A stretch of 20,000 nt of DNA from Chara braunii (GCA_003427395.1 BFEA01000091.1:1579381-1599380); one strand, 5' to 3'; numbered from the stretch's first letter, positions 8,098-17,343 are shown. Notes: generated from the sequence alone by a model not told the origin. Numbers and translations are program-made.

Positions 8098-8200
8098 TTT
8101 ATTTATTTATTTATTTATTTTTATTTTTTATTTTTTTATTTTTTTTTGTCCGATGGGCTACAGATCAGACATTAAACTTATGAGAACAGATAACGTCCTG
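8098..8200 (-). mobile_element. SINE-type 3' tail, minus strand
   Basis: On the minus strand, 8200-8148 reads TTATCTGTTCTCATAAG...GATCTGTAGCCCATCGG. It is then followed by an A-rich tail with regular T interruptions ((TTTA)n on plus, 8098-8147). The same tail segment ends the SINE at 4536-4726 and occurs at 18380-18426. No tRNA-like head is seen here; the element is truncated, or the tail was added alone. Confidence 0.65.
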
Positions 8201-8262
8201 ATTTTTTTTATTTTTATTTTTTAAATCGATGGCTCTTGTCTATTCGTGGGGAGCTGCACCTG

Positions 8263-8285
8263 CTGGAAAACGGGTTAAACGTCCC
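8263..8285 (-). other. LINE 3' hairpin, copy B (decayed)
   Basis: On the minus strand: GGGAC, GTTTAA, loop, TCCAGC. Two inner pairs are lost. This is the only one of nine copies with a broken stem. The 3' arm and loop are conserved. Confidence 0.6.
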
Positions 8286-8600
8286 TCATAAAATAATCAT
8301 AACATCAAAGTCAACACGTTCATCCAACTTACTCTTCTGTAGTCCCGGATACGTAGGACCTCTCCCTATATTGGCGCCAGATCAATCCAGGAATCCTAGT
8401 CCTATCCAATACAAAGGCAGAAAATGTGATTCTATTGTTTTTAAGTATTCGAGGTGATACAAGCACTGTAGGTGATATCATCAACCTAGACTACTGTAAG
8501 TTTCCCAGGATATTTCGAGCGCCTTATAAACCCGACTAAATTCACAATGGGCTTAATTGGACATCGACTACTCTGTCGGGATAGGTACCCAAAACTCCTG

Positions 8601-9473
8601 CTAACTACTCACGGAGGTCTGGGCCCCAACAGCCAAGGTTCCAACACAGCCCGTGGACTTTAACTTAAGGAATCTAACTTTCTGACCCCAGCTCCGAAAG
8701 AAACGTTCCCTGGCTGCTTTCTTGCTGCAAGTTCTTCTAGAGTGCCTCCAATCTTCCCATACCAAGGACCGTACCCCCTCGAGGACCATGTTCTTTATGG
8801 CTACGTACTCCCACCCCTGTCAGAGTAGAATTTGGTTTTGAACACTATCATTTCTCGGTTTCCATATAACCTGCATGATGGCCGCTCTGCATGCTATGGC
8901 TACGTACTCCCACCCCTGGCCCAATGCTTCCACATTATGCAAGATGCCTTCGATCACAAAGCATCCATCCCATTGTACCTGGTCTTCAACCTGTGCAAGC
9001 CAGAGACCGGCCCACCAGACCCATATCCTTTTGGATTCGATGCAGTCCCACCACAGGTGTATGGCTGTTTCTTCTGCTCGTCTGCATCTTCGACACTGAG
9101 TGTCCAATTGTACCTTATTCGCCCTGAGCCCGCTTGCTGTCGGCACAATCCTGTGAGACTGCAACCACATCAAACTGCCCATTTTCGTGGAAGGAAACGG
9201 TTTGAGGCTTTTCCACAGCTTCCTTAGAGATGTTGGCGAGATAGCACCCTTATGTGATTTGTCCTTAGCTTCCATTTGCGACCGATTCCTCACGCCTTTA
9301 ACGGTAAGGACCAAGACTTGCTCTGAACTTGATACCCCACTGTAGGAGAGTATTCCAACAGATTCCTAATTCTGGGGGGTTCAAGTAGGTGCCAACCCCA
9401 CTGTGAGAGAATTGCCTTCAACTTATTAAACCACCAGTACTTCCTCGAGTCGTGCCCGTTAACACGCCACGAT
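8601..9473 (-). pseudogene. LINE ORF2 C-terminal fragment (zf-RVT), frameshifted
   Basis: From 9314 to 8820 the minus frame contains SPTSLRKLWKSL, TQCRRC and AIHLWWDC, a zf-RVT CxxC...HxxxxC knuckle, followed by a GWEYVAIACRAAIMQVIWKPRN tail region. A TGA (8822-8820) interrupts it, and the same frame then continues to 8601. Upstream, in another frame (about 9473-9318), HDSRKYWWFNKLKAILSQWG reads on into the family, so there is a frameshift near 9316. Near 8797-8819 a 23-bp copy of sequence from 99 bp upstream interrupts the C-terminal region. It is the same broad LINE family as 15233-16005, from a different subfamily than 5620-6963. Confidence 0.78.
8797..8918 (-). repeat. 23-bp direct repeat, 99 bp apart
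   Basis: An identical 23-bp block (contains TACGTACTCCCACCCC on plus) lies at 8797-8819 and 8896-8918. Flanks do not match, so only this block was copied. It is in frame and repeats QGWEYVAI next to the TGA. Confidence 0.85.
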
Positions 9474-9540
9474 TTTAGGAAACATAAGGGCTACTACAGG
9501 AGTGCCCAAATTCATCCGACTAGAAATGTTTCTACTCTTT

Positions 9541-9758
9541 TTTTTTCCGCGGCCGATAGGTGGGCCAAGTACTGGTGGTTTAATCTGTTTTACTTCCATG
9601 GGACAATAATGTACCACTCCATCTTTGGGGGGTTTTCTGGGGGTAACCATGATAGAGGCAACCTGTTGCATGGGAACCACCTTGTCCTCCTCCTGATTTT
9701 GTTTTTGTCTCTTCTACTTTCTCTATTCCACTCCTGAAAAAAAAAAAAAAAAAAAAAA
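9541..9758 (+). mobile_element. retroposon 3' fragment, A22 tail
   Basis: The plus strand encodes RWAKYWWFN at about 9557-9584, the same LINE word found on the minus strand at 9425-9442 and 18290-18307. It runs into T-rich 3' sequence and ends in A22 (9737-9758). The KYWWFN words at 9425-9442 and 9567-9584 are inverted, so two LINE pieces meet head to head here. No hairpin motif is seen. Confidence 0.5.
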
Positions 9759-10216
9759 GTCTCCACACTGCCCCTGTCCGTGCACATCCACACACCCCAC
9801 TACAGTATACAACATTGCAATGAACTTGCATATTCTCAGCGGGGTGTACAAATAACAGGGTAAGTTTTCCAATTTTCGTAGTTTTGGGTCCTAACCTGTG
9901 ACTGAAACATGCCCAGATCGTACGGGGACATTTCTGCAAATTACTAAATTCCCAGGCGTGAGGTCATTCCTACTGCTGCCTGGTGCTGGTACCATTACAG
10001 GAAAGTGGAGGCCCGTTTGTCTTGAGAGTCCTACCTTCTTCCCCTGAACATAAGGCATATGCGTTGTATTCAAGTTTCAAAATTTGGAAACAGACTGACG
10101 TTGTCGAAAGATTCTAAGCTATCTGCGTGGATGCAGCGAGAAGGAACGCAGTCCGATGAAGCGTTGCGTTACCCGGCGTACTCGTTGTCCGGAGACGGCA
10201 GCGCTCTGCGTCGGCA
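9759..10216. other. no recognised gene
   Basis: A short minus frame (9891-10073) matches nothing known. The 19-base word at 10055-10073 (GCATATGCGTTGTATTCAA) recurs with one change at 14102-14120, so a dispersed repeat probably begins or ends here. Confidence 0.4.
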
Positions 10217-11170
10217 GTGAGGCTGGGATTCGGGGTGTGGGGCGGAATGATGTTTTCCTCGATGATCTCTAGGTTCGGCCATTGCCCTCAGCTCCGACAA
10301 GGGGCTGTGTCTCCCTATGGAATACCAGGGAGCAGGGCGATTCCAACTCCTCCTACAACAAACGTCCTACAACAGAATCTACAAGAGTCAAGTAACAAGT
10401 GCAGTGTGAACACGACGAAGGAAGAGTGAGTCCAGCACGGGACAGCTGACACTTCCAACAGCCGCACCTCTGGAGGCATTGGGTGGGCAGCCGGTGGTGG
10501 TGGGACTGGTGTTGGGAGGAGCACGTAAGAACTACTGTTGACTATCTCTACTGCGTGAAGACCTGAAGCTCTACGGGCGGCGGCGCCACCAATGGGAGTG
10601 GGAGTTCCTCTGGTGGTGGTGGGAGCGTCTCCGTTGGAATCAAGGGTGCTGAGTGTTAACTAAGCCACTCTCTAGCATGAAATATTTAGAGTGCATTAAC
10701 CCAGCCATATTTTTTTACTCCTTATGAGTGGCTTACTTCATGACTATCATGCACGATAATATCTGGAAATACTTTCACTCTTTTTCAAGCTCCTCCTGCT
10801 ATGTGCTTTGGTGTCACTGGCGGCAATCTTGATTGTATTTAGTCATTAGTATTCCGTATCTGGGTGTATGTTTCGTTTGGTGCACTCTTCCTTTGTTTTT
10901 CTTATATGCAAAACCTCGTATACCGCAGTAGTTTGCTCATACTCTACATTGGGTCGTAAGGTTGGATTCAGGCAACCCTCCAGGCTCCAGCCCTACTCCC
11001 ATATCAGAGCCCTAATATAACGTAGTAATTCCAAATGTCGAAGGTTGGGGGTTGTTCGTAGAAGGCAACGGAACTATTGGAGGTGGTGGGAGATCTAATA
11101 GTTGTGGGAACGTTGCTGACCTACTATGGCACAACTGAATAGCATTTAGCTGTCAAGAGAGCAAACTTGG
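10217..11170. other. unrecognised DNA with GGTGGT-rich patches
   Basis: A 70-codon plus frame (10217-10429) and a minus frame (10315-10524) overlap; neither is recognised. GGTGGTGGTGG patches occur near 10492-10503 and 10611-10622. An exact 10-bp inverted repeat, TAAGCCACTC (10661-10670) and GAGTGGCTTA (10726-10735), encloses 55 bases. From 10680 on the DNA is AT-richer with no gene signal. Confidence 0.4.
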
Positions 11171-11375
11171 GTTGTACCCATTGAGATCTAGGGTGCCTAG
11201 GAGATGGCAGTTCCTACAGAGGTCCAAGGGTGCAAGGTGGGAAACCTTCTCACGACAACCCAGGCTCCCCACGGCTAGGCTTTTCAGCCTTTATCCCTGC
11301 AACAGGAGGGCGCCCGTTAGCGCTATGGCTGGCGGGCGCCGGGCCGCCGCGGCACGTGGATGGTGGCATGCTGGT

Positions 11376-11640
11376 TGCTTGCAGGCGAGGCGCTGGCTGG
11401 TCGGAGGTGGCGGGGCGTTGGCTTCTCGCAATTTGCGAGGCGCTGGCTTCTCGCGAGTGGCGAGGCGTTGGCTGTGTGAGTGCAGCGAGGCGCTGGCTGC
11501 TGGCGGGGGGCGTGGCGCTGGCAACAGGTGAGTGGTGGGGCGCTGGTGACTTGCGACTGGCGAGACACTGGCTTGTGGTGGCTAGTAACATGCTAGCTAA
11601 CACGTGACGCAGTGCTGGCAGCCGACGGGAGGGAGGCGCT
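11376..11640 (+). repeat. GC-rich minisatellite, 22-30 bp unit
   Basis: About ten imperfect copies of a word like GCGAGGCGCTGGCT recur every 22-30 bp or so, with degenerate spacer between them. Variants include GCGGGGCGTTGGCT and GCGAGACACTGGCT. The composition keeps two plus and three minus frames open at once (61-125 codons), so these frames should not be read as genes. Confidence 0.8.
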
Positions 11641-12363
11641 GGTGCGAGAGTGCTGTGATGTTGTGAAGTAGATGGGGGTTAGCGCTTCACGCACGCGCGG
11701 TATCCAGAGGCGCTGGGTCATTACTACGTCACAGGCTGACGTGGCATCTGGCCTGAGGCATAGAGGGAAAGGGAGAATGGTAGCGGCAGCTGCTGTTTGA
11801 ACATTTTCCCTGTGTTTTTCACATGAAGTACTCCATAGCCAAGACCTTTAAAGAGGCTGGAGAGCTCATGCGAGTTGACGAAAGTCGATGTCGGTGGAGA
11901 AAAGTGGAGTCGGCCCCGTGGAGGCCAAAGTGCGGAGAACGTTGGTCCTACTTAAAGAATCATCACAGTGCCACTGAGAGAGTATCATCAAGAGAGCGGC
12001 TAGGAGGTCATCATCAATCTATATATGTGCTTTCGTCTGTTTTTTGTCTTGTGCTGAAGTTGTGCAGGATCAAGATTGTCATCATTGTCATTTCAGCGGG
12101 GGGGTTTCATCAAGGACACCGTCATTTTTGTAATTCTCATTTGGTTACCAGTGGTAATCATTATCGGCTTCTCTAATTCGTCATCCATGTGATTTATCTT
12201 CTTTTTATCTTCTTCATGGTCATCATCCAGACTTCTCCGTAAAAATCGCAATCATCGTCATCTTCTATTTTCATTACAGCAATAGTGAGTTGTCAATCTT
12301 TCACACCGATGCCATTAGGGTATCGCAAGTCCAACGTTCTTTATTTATTTTCACCAATTTTAT

Positions 12364-12364
<1 letters not shown>
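11641..12364. other. no recognised gene, (TCATCA)-rich
   Basis: A plus frame of 117 codons (11823-12176) has an ordinary-looking first third and a hydrophobic stretch, but no known domain; it is probably chance. From 11965 on, ATCATC and TCATCG words are scattered, leading into the microsatellite at 12365. Confidence 0.35.

Positions 12365-12400
<36 letters not shown>
12365..12400 (+). repeat. (TCA)12 microsatellite
   Basis: Twelve uninterrupted TCA units. They are the source of a poly-Ser run in one frame. Confidence 0.97.
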
Positions 12401-12990
12401 CGGTTTCATTATTCTTTTTTTCATCAATCAGTAGTCATCTCTGTGTTTGTGATTATATTCTCATCTCCCAGATAGGCTATGGTCAGTTGGTAGGTAGGTT
12501 GGTCAGGAAGGGAGCGCTACTCCGCAGGGGTAACACCGGTGATTGCCCTCCAGGGAGTAGATGCAGATGATGGGTGCTGACCTGGGCTGGGGCTGGGAGA
12601 TATGTATGGGGGTGCATTATCTCCTGGCGGAGGCAGACTAGGTCAGAGTGTTAGTTTTGAGGTACACCTTTTGGGGGAACTGGTTACCTCAAGGTAGAAG
12701 GGAATGGGGAGGTTCTCTCTCTCGTTGGGGCTGATAGGAACTTCATGCTGATAACGGGATTCGGCTCAGCGGAGGCAGCGAGAGGAGAAGAGGAAATGAG
12801 GGGAGAGGAGGAGAATACATGGAAGAAGGGGAGGGGTGGAGAGAAATAATCATCAGCGTCATCATCATTATCCATCATCTTTGTGATCATCTCAAGGTAC
12901 TCGTCAAATTTCATCATCAGAAAGTTTTGCTGATCAAGATTCTGATATTATCAGATCCTTGATTTGTGGTTGGCATTCTAGATTAGCTAA
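12401..12990. other. no recognised gene
   Basis: G-rich plus-strand DNA (12480-12850) and then ATCATC-rich DNA (12845-12920). The minus frame 12684-12917 is low complexity. The paired GTTGGTAGGTAGGTTGGT words near 12486-12503 are a simple repeat. Confidence 0.4.
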
Positions 12991-13444
12991 TTTCCTAATT
13001 GAGTCCTCTTATGTAATGGCCAGGTTGAGTTGGCGCCAGAACGACGCTAGCCGGCGCTGGGGCAGCGCCCTGTAACCTGCTTGTGTAGGAGCTTGAGGCT
13101 TTGTATAGAGGTCTGGAATTGCCGAGGGAGGAAGGCAATCTGCAAACTTGACTAGTGGCTACAATCTGGCCAGCGATGGTCGGAGCTGGGGTGGGTAGCG
13201 CTGCCCTGTAACCGAGCCAGATTGGGGTGTGAGACCGGGAAGAGGCCTGATTGGTGCACAGCACGGGCTCAATTGTGATTGGTTGTTTGGAATGGATACA
13301 GGAAATTAGGGATAGGGTAGTAATTCAGTGCTGAGTAGACAATTTTTCTGATTAGTCATCATCTAGCTCTATTTCATGATCTCAATCACCCACTCTGACA
13401 TTCTAAATCATCCAAAATGATCATTAAAAAAAAAAAAAAAAAAA
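12991..13444 (+). mobile_element. 430-bp non-autonomous retroposon X, copy 1
   Basis: The segment 12991-13420 is repeated in reverse orientation at 16910-17343 at about 95 percent identity by eye in the part compared. It ends in A19 (13426-13444). It has internal duplications (CAGCGCCCTGTAACC and GCGCTGCCCTGTAACC) and a perfect hairpin GGCGCTG-GGG-CAGCGCC (about 13053-13070). No coding capacity is recognised; the minus open frame is not kept as a protein family. It is likely a SINE-like or non-autonomous LINE derivative. The tRNA-type boxes A and B were not found. Confidence 0.7.
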
Positions 13445-13900
13445 GGCTCCCCACTGCTACTAGCTGCTCTGTCGGGCCAGTATTGGTGCTGTATTCCTTC
13501 GGTGGAAATTACTTGATCTGCTCGTTGGGCGAATCCTTTTCTTCAACTCTCCAGATTTCTTTTCCAGTTCACAATCTGTTATTTGGCTTTGTTCATTAGG
13601 GTTTAGTTATACCATGACTATTATAATTTCAAATGGCGGTTTGCCGTTTTCTGGCCATCTGCATAGGTTGGGCTCATAGGCTTGCTACAGATTTTTCGAA
13701 CATGGATTTTGAATTGGTGACAGCTTAAGGGTGTTGTCGATTTAGACATTTAAGATTACAATTCCATAGGGATAGCTGGTTTCTCAGCCCTGGTGCTTCA
13801 CGCTCGGAAATGCATTTGAAATCGTTCTAGGTTGCCAGATAGGTATTAACTTTTAAGACCTTTTACTGCGCTTCAGGGGAATTTTTTTGAGAAGCTTCTT
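13445..13900. other. no recognised gene
   Basis: It starts with GGCTCCCCAC, a word also found near the 3' hairpin of minus-strand elements. The rest matches nothing I know. It may be the body of the polyadenylated element that ends at 14081. Confidence 0.4.
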
Positions 13901-13922
13901 TGAGATAACAGAGTGAGAAAAT

Positions 13923-13945
13923 GGGACACTGGACCCGGTTTCCAG
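13923..13945 (+). other. LINE 3' hairpin, + copy 1
   Basis: GGGAC, stem ACTGGA, loop CCCGGTT, TCCAGT. The outer pair is A-T here instead of the usual G-C, a compensatory change. Confidence 0.75.
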
Positions 13946-14081
13946 TTCTGCCGAAGCTGGGTAATGGCCCCAGTATGTTCATCCAGGTTGAGTTGTGAGG
14001 TCCCCGGCCTCTTCTGAACTTCTGTTATTTGTAATAAAGGTGACCAACTTCGCAAAAAAAAAAAAAAAAAAAAAAAAAAAA
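13923..14081 (+). mobile_element. retroposon 3' end, family Y, A28 tail
   Basis: It contains the 3' hairpin motif (13923-13945), GCCGAAGCTGGGTAATGGCC, a TTGTGAGGTCCCCGGCCTC block, an AATAAA signal (14033-14038) and an A28 run (14054-14081). The block after the hairpin is shared with 17377-17470. It therefore ends a polyadenylated transcript copy. The 5' limit is unknown. Confidence 0.7.
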
Positions 14082-14719
14082 GGAAACAAATCGAATAGAG
14101 CGCATATGTGTTGTATTCAAAAATTAGGTCCTAGAGTCGGGTCCAGGAGGTCGTGGGAAGTCTAGAAATAGAAGCAGGCCGAAGGGGAAGGGTCCTTGGA
14201 CCTTCATTTTTCGGTCTGCCGTGGGGGAGTGCTTTTTGGAGCTTTCTTGAGTTTGGTGTTGATGCCGCCTTGCAGGGGAGAGCTACGCTATAGCCGGAGG
14301 TCCTGGCCGAGCTGGAAGGCACCACTGGAGCCTGTGCTTCAGGCACGGATGCTGAGACACCATCACTGTGCTTTTGGGCTTAGGCGCTTCCATCGTTTTC
14401 TTCGTGGCAGCAGCTTTTCATCCTCTTGGACTTGAGAGAGGTTCCCCTTCGTTCAGGATGCTGACGCTATACTTCCTGGGTGGGCGCTGATTGGGCGCCA
14501 AGTCTTCTGTGTCGTTTCTGATTGGAGCTGCCAGTAGAGAAGGGGTGCTGGTGGTATACAGCTTCGGGCAATGGTCACCATGGCCAGGGGGTTGTAGAGT
14601 TGATGGTGGAACTTGAAGAAGGAGACGACTCATGTACATTCCATCAAGTTTCAATCATGACATTGTTGGGGGTTGTTGAAACACGATTGGGATTCTTGGA
14701 ATCTCGTACATCTGATTGA
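14082..14719. other. no recognised gene
   Basis: Overlapping frames on both strands (14131-14346 minus, 14196-14435 plus, 14418-14654 minus) match nothing known. The minus sequence at about 14131-14148 (CCTGGACCCGACTCTAGG) may be a decayed hairpin copy with a 6-nt loop. It starts near the dispersed word at 14102-14120. Confidence 0.35.
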
Positions 14720-15232
14720 TTGGAGGAGGAAGAGGGAATAAGAATTGAAGTTTCACTTTCAATTCTATTTTTGCATATTGAGCTTCCGCTGTGTAGTTCT
14801 GTCCGGTTTTGTGTGGATTTGCCTCCCCCAACTCTGCTTTGTCATTGCATACGTGTATGGGGACGTGTGGATGCCTTGCTGGATGGAATTTCAATCAGTT
14901 GCATAACGGTTGCAACCGGCGAGCAGTCTGTCGGCCATTGTCTTTCAAGTGGCAGTTGGAGGTTGGGAGCCGTGCTCCGGTCTTCAACGCAAGTCGTGGT
15001 GGAAGAAGGTGATAGGTGGTGCGCGTTGGCGGAAGAAAAATTGAAGTTCAGTAAAGAGGGGAGAATCGTGCAAGACGATCAACAAAAAATATGGAACGCA
15101 ATTGGCCCGGATCTGCGGTTGGGGATGAAAGTAGAGGAGTGGGCTCTTGAAGGAAGGGAAACTGAGCGTGGTTTACTAAGATATATCCAGGATTGCACGA
15201 TCACTTCCACTGTTGCACAGTGGAGTGCATAG
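14720..15232 (+). other. 170-codon frame, unrecognised
   Basis: Open on plus with a protein-like second half (VVVEEGDRWCALAEEKLKF, WNAIGPDLRLGMKVEEWALEG) and no domain I can name. It lies just upstream of, and in another frame from, the LINE end at 15233-16005. It could be the LINE region between the reverse transcriptase and the zf-RVT domain, or its leader. The first third overlaps a minus frame. Function unknown. Confidence 0.3.
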
Positions 15233-16005
15233 AATTCAGGGTGCGGCCCGCTCCCGACAACAAACAGAAACCTAGGTTGCTGGGGGAAGCAGTCATTTCC
15301 CGAGTGGGACCAGCGAACAGAGGATGGCGGAATAGAGCAGCACGTAACAGACAGTCACATGCAAGTCATCCCATTAATCTCATACTTGTCCAAACAGGGT
15401 GCTGCCTTTGTACAGGAGAAGTGTTCCCACCCCCCCTCGGCGGTTTCTTCCAAAAGATTTGCTAGAATAAAAGGGAATGATTCGCCCCAGAATGGAAGAA
15501 GCTTTGGAAGGCGCTCACAAGACTTCCATCTCAACGTATGGCCGGCTTTCTCTGGACACAAGCTGTGATGGTGGTCCCCATGGCTCTGTGGCTGTCTTTA
15601 CATGGGATGGAATTATCCATTACATGTAAAAGGTGTGAGTGGGGATGGAAATCAAATTCCCACCTGTGGGTGGACTGCCTGTTGGCAGACAAAGTTTGTA
15701 TGACATTGTGGTGGAAGCAGCTCTGGGCAGACATAACAAAGAATGAGTTGGTAATGGACATAAGATTGCAATGGATGGTATATGGATTACTCCCAGTCTT
15801 GGGCTGGAATTTCTCGGAGGGTTGGGGGCATGTGGCATTGGTATGCAAGGGTGTGGTTATGCAGGAAATTTGGAGTGCCAGGAATGCTGCAGTCTTCAAA
15901 GGTAACAAAACCCCACTTCAGCAGCAGCAAATCCAGATCAGAGATGACATCAGACACATGATTTGGGCGGACGGGAAAGGGGGTGAGGGGCGCCAGAAGA
16001 GATAG
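15233..16005 (+). pseudogene. LINE ORF2 C-terminal fragment (zf-RVT), plus strand
   Basis: The frame 15538-16005 reads RMAGFLWTQ (starting just upstream), ITCKRC and SNSHLWVDC, the CxxC...HxxxxC zf-RVT knuckle. GWGHVALVCKGVVMQEIWSARN follows, as in L1-like LINE ORF2 C-termini; it ends at TAG 16003-16005. Upstream the same frame continues as APEWKKLWKALTRLPS but holds TGA at 15478-15480 (TGG expected: KREWF) and TAG at 15463-15465. Before that, EFRVRPAPDNKQKPRLLGEA is in frame but less certainly LINE. No RT or endonuclease is visible, so the element is truncated or interrupted. The T-rich sequence after 16020 would be its 3' UTR or the tail of the next minus element. Confidence 0.78.
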
Positions 16006-16216
16006 CTGGCCTGGCTCCGTTTTTTTTGTTTTTTTTTTTAATTAGAAAGAATAATTAATATTGAGGTTTATATTGGCCAAGTCTTTTTTTTTGTCTTTTT
16101 TTTTTGAAATTTGAACATCAGCTGCGGGTGTAGAAGGGGTACTGGTATGAGCAGATACCCATTCTACCAACCTCGCTATTAGATGGCTCCGTTCCATTGG
16201 TGGGGAGCTGCACCTG

Positions 16217-16239
16217 CTGGAAACCGGGTCCAGCGTCCC
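16217..16239 (-). other. LINE 3' hairpin, copy C1
   Basis: On the minus strand: GGGAC, GCTGGA, loop CCCGGTT, TCCAGC. The 6-bp stem is perfect. Confidence 0.75.
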
Positions 16240-16263
16240 TTNACATCAACAAAATTGCACCTG

Positions 16264-16286
16264 CTGGAAATCGGGTCCAGCGTCCC
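16264..16286 (-). other. LINE 3' hairpin, copy C2
   Basis: On the minus strand: GGGAC, GCTGGA, loop CCCGATT, TCCAGC. The stem is perfect, with one loop change relative to C1. Confidence 0.75.
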
Positions 16287-16400
16287 TTTACATCCTCAAT
16301 AGTGAACAGATACCAGAAAAGATCATAGGATGCTGGGGACAATTTTGCCTCTTCACCCTAATCGGGCGCCAGATATGCCTTTACACCTAGCACTCCATCC

Positions 16401-16741
16401 CCTTCTTCTTATCAAGAGATGAGACTGGGATTCAGAGATAAAACCAAACTGAGACACAGGTGATCACTGACACCCGTACCATGAGACAGGAACCTGGTTC
16501 CGTAACACTTGGGCGTGGGGAAATCAGTTGTCAACCATCACACTGGAGTGACTGGACGGTAAATTGGAGATTTCCAGGTGGCTGAAGCCAGGGAATACTG
16601 CCCTGACTCTAGCAGGAATAGGCTGAGTGGAGCAGAAGACTGGCGGAGGGTGCGACTAGGCCCATGGTAGGCCTAAGCCCGGCCAAACTGTAGCGCTTCA
16701 AGTTAAATGTTGAGTGTAATGGTGGTAATATGACGTAAAAT
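16401..16741. other. no recognised gene
   Basis: Ordinary-composition DNA between two retroposon ends. It may be the body of the plus-strand element that ends with the hairpin at 16742-16764. GGAACC-T-GGTTCC (about 16490-16502) is a short palindrome. Confidence 0.35.
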
Positions 16742-16764
16742 GGGACTCTGGACCTGATTTCCAG
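16742..16764 (+). other. LINE 3' hairpin, + copy 2
   Basis: GGGAC, TCTGGA, loop CCTGATT, TCCAGA. The outer pair is T-A instead of G-C, a second kind of compensatory change. Confidence 0.75.
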
Positions 16765-16777
16765 ACTTTTTCGGTGC

Positions 16778-17343
16778 TTTTTTTTCTTTTTTTGAATATT
16801 GTTCCAATCTATTCGTGGGGAGCATAACGTGCTGGGAACCAGGCCCAGCGTCCCTTATAATGGGAATACATTGATGATTGACAATTGATGAAAATTTGGG
16901 ATGATTGAGGATTACTTTGGATGATTAAGGATGTCAGAGTGGTTGATTGAGGTCATGAAATATAGCTAGATGATGACTAATCAGAAAGATTGTCTACTCA
17001 GCACTGAATTACTATCCTATCCCTAATTTCCTGTATCCATTCCAAACAACCAATCACAATTGAGCCCGTGCTGTGCACCAATCAGGCCTCTTCCCGGTCT
17101 CACACCCCAATCTGGCTCGGTTACAGGGCAGCGCTACCCACCCCAGCTCCAACCATCGACGGCCAGATTGTAGCCATTAGTCAAGTTTGCAGATTGCCTT
17201 CCTCCCTCGGCAATTCCTGACCTCTATACAAAGCCTCAAGCTCCTACACAAGTAGGTTACAGGGCACTGCCCCAGCGCCGGCTAGCGTCGTTCTGGCGCC
17301 AACTCGACCTGGCCATTACACAAGAAGACTCAATTAGGAAAAG
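16778..17343 (-). mobile_element. 430-bp retroposon X, copy 2, with LINE-type 3' end
   Basis: A minus-strand copy of the 12991-13420 sequence (17343-16910). Unlike copy 1, it continues through about 50 bases of ATGATT-rich sequence into the hairpin (16854-16832), CTCCCCACGAATAGATTGG, and an A-rich tail (16793-16778 on plus as T). It shows that X can end with the same 3' module as the LINEs at 5620 and 8202, as expected for a non-autonomous element mobilised by them. Confidence 0.7.
16832..16854 (-). other. LINE 3' hairpin, copy D
   Basis: On the minus strand: GGGAC, GCTGGG, loop CCTGGTT, CCCAGC. The inner pair is G-C where other copies have A-T; both arms changed together. Confidence 0.78.

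Larger units (their letters stand above)
8202..9480 (-). mobile_element. truncated LINE 3' end, minus strand
   Basis: A second minus-strand LINE end. It has an A-rich tail (8202-8222 on plus), a 3' UTR with the decayed hairpin copy at 8263-8285 and an ATCTGGCGCC word (near 8375), then the broken ORF2 C-terminus. The 5' limit is about 9480, where LINE-like coding stops. No target-site duplication was recognised. Confidence 0.75.
16210..16293 (-). repeat. 47-bp tandem duplication of the hairpin block
   Basis: GCACCTGCTGGAAA...CCCTTTACAT occurs at 16210-16246 and 16257-16293, differing at one base plus the N at 16242. The N sits inside the first copy, so the duplication deserves a check for assembly error. 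Confidence 0.75.
16084..16400 (-). mobile_element. retroposon 3' end C, minus strand
   Basis: On the minus strand: ATCTGGCGCCCGATTAGGGTGAAGAGG (about 16346-16372), two hairpin copies (16264-16286, 16217-16239), CTCCCCACCAAT, and a TCTGCTCATACCAGTAC block. An A-rich tail (T runs 16084-16092 and 16096-16105 on plus) closes it. The same order occurs in the element at 17971-18320. The body is non-coding in the part seen. It probably inserted into the 3' part of the plus-strand LINE before it. Confidence 0.65.

Noticed and set aside
8370-8385. LTR-retrotransposon primer-binding site (TGGCGCC words, also near 13031, 16365 and 18260)
   Set aside because: GGCGCC is palindromic, no paired LTRs were found, and the word sits inside LINE 3' UTR context in several copies.
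11172-11607. Genes on both strands (117-125 codons)
   Set aside because: The frames are open because of the GC-rich minisatellite; several overlap on both strands and none resembles a family.
16215-16767. DNA transposon with terminal inverted repeats
   Set aside because: The inverted ends are the LINE 3' hairpin motif on opposite strands, and most copies are followed by a poly(A)-type tail. Two retroposons in opposite orientation explain this better.
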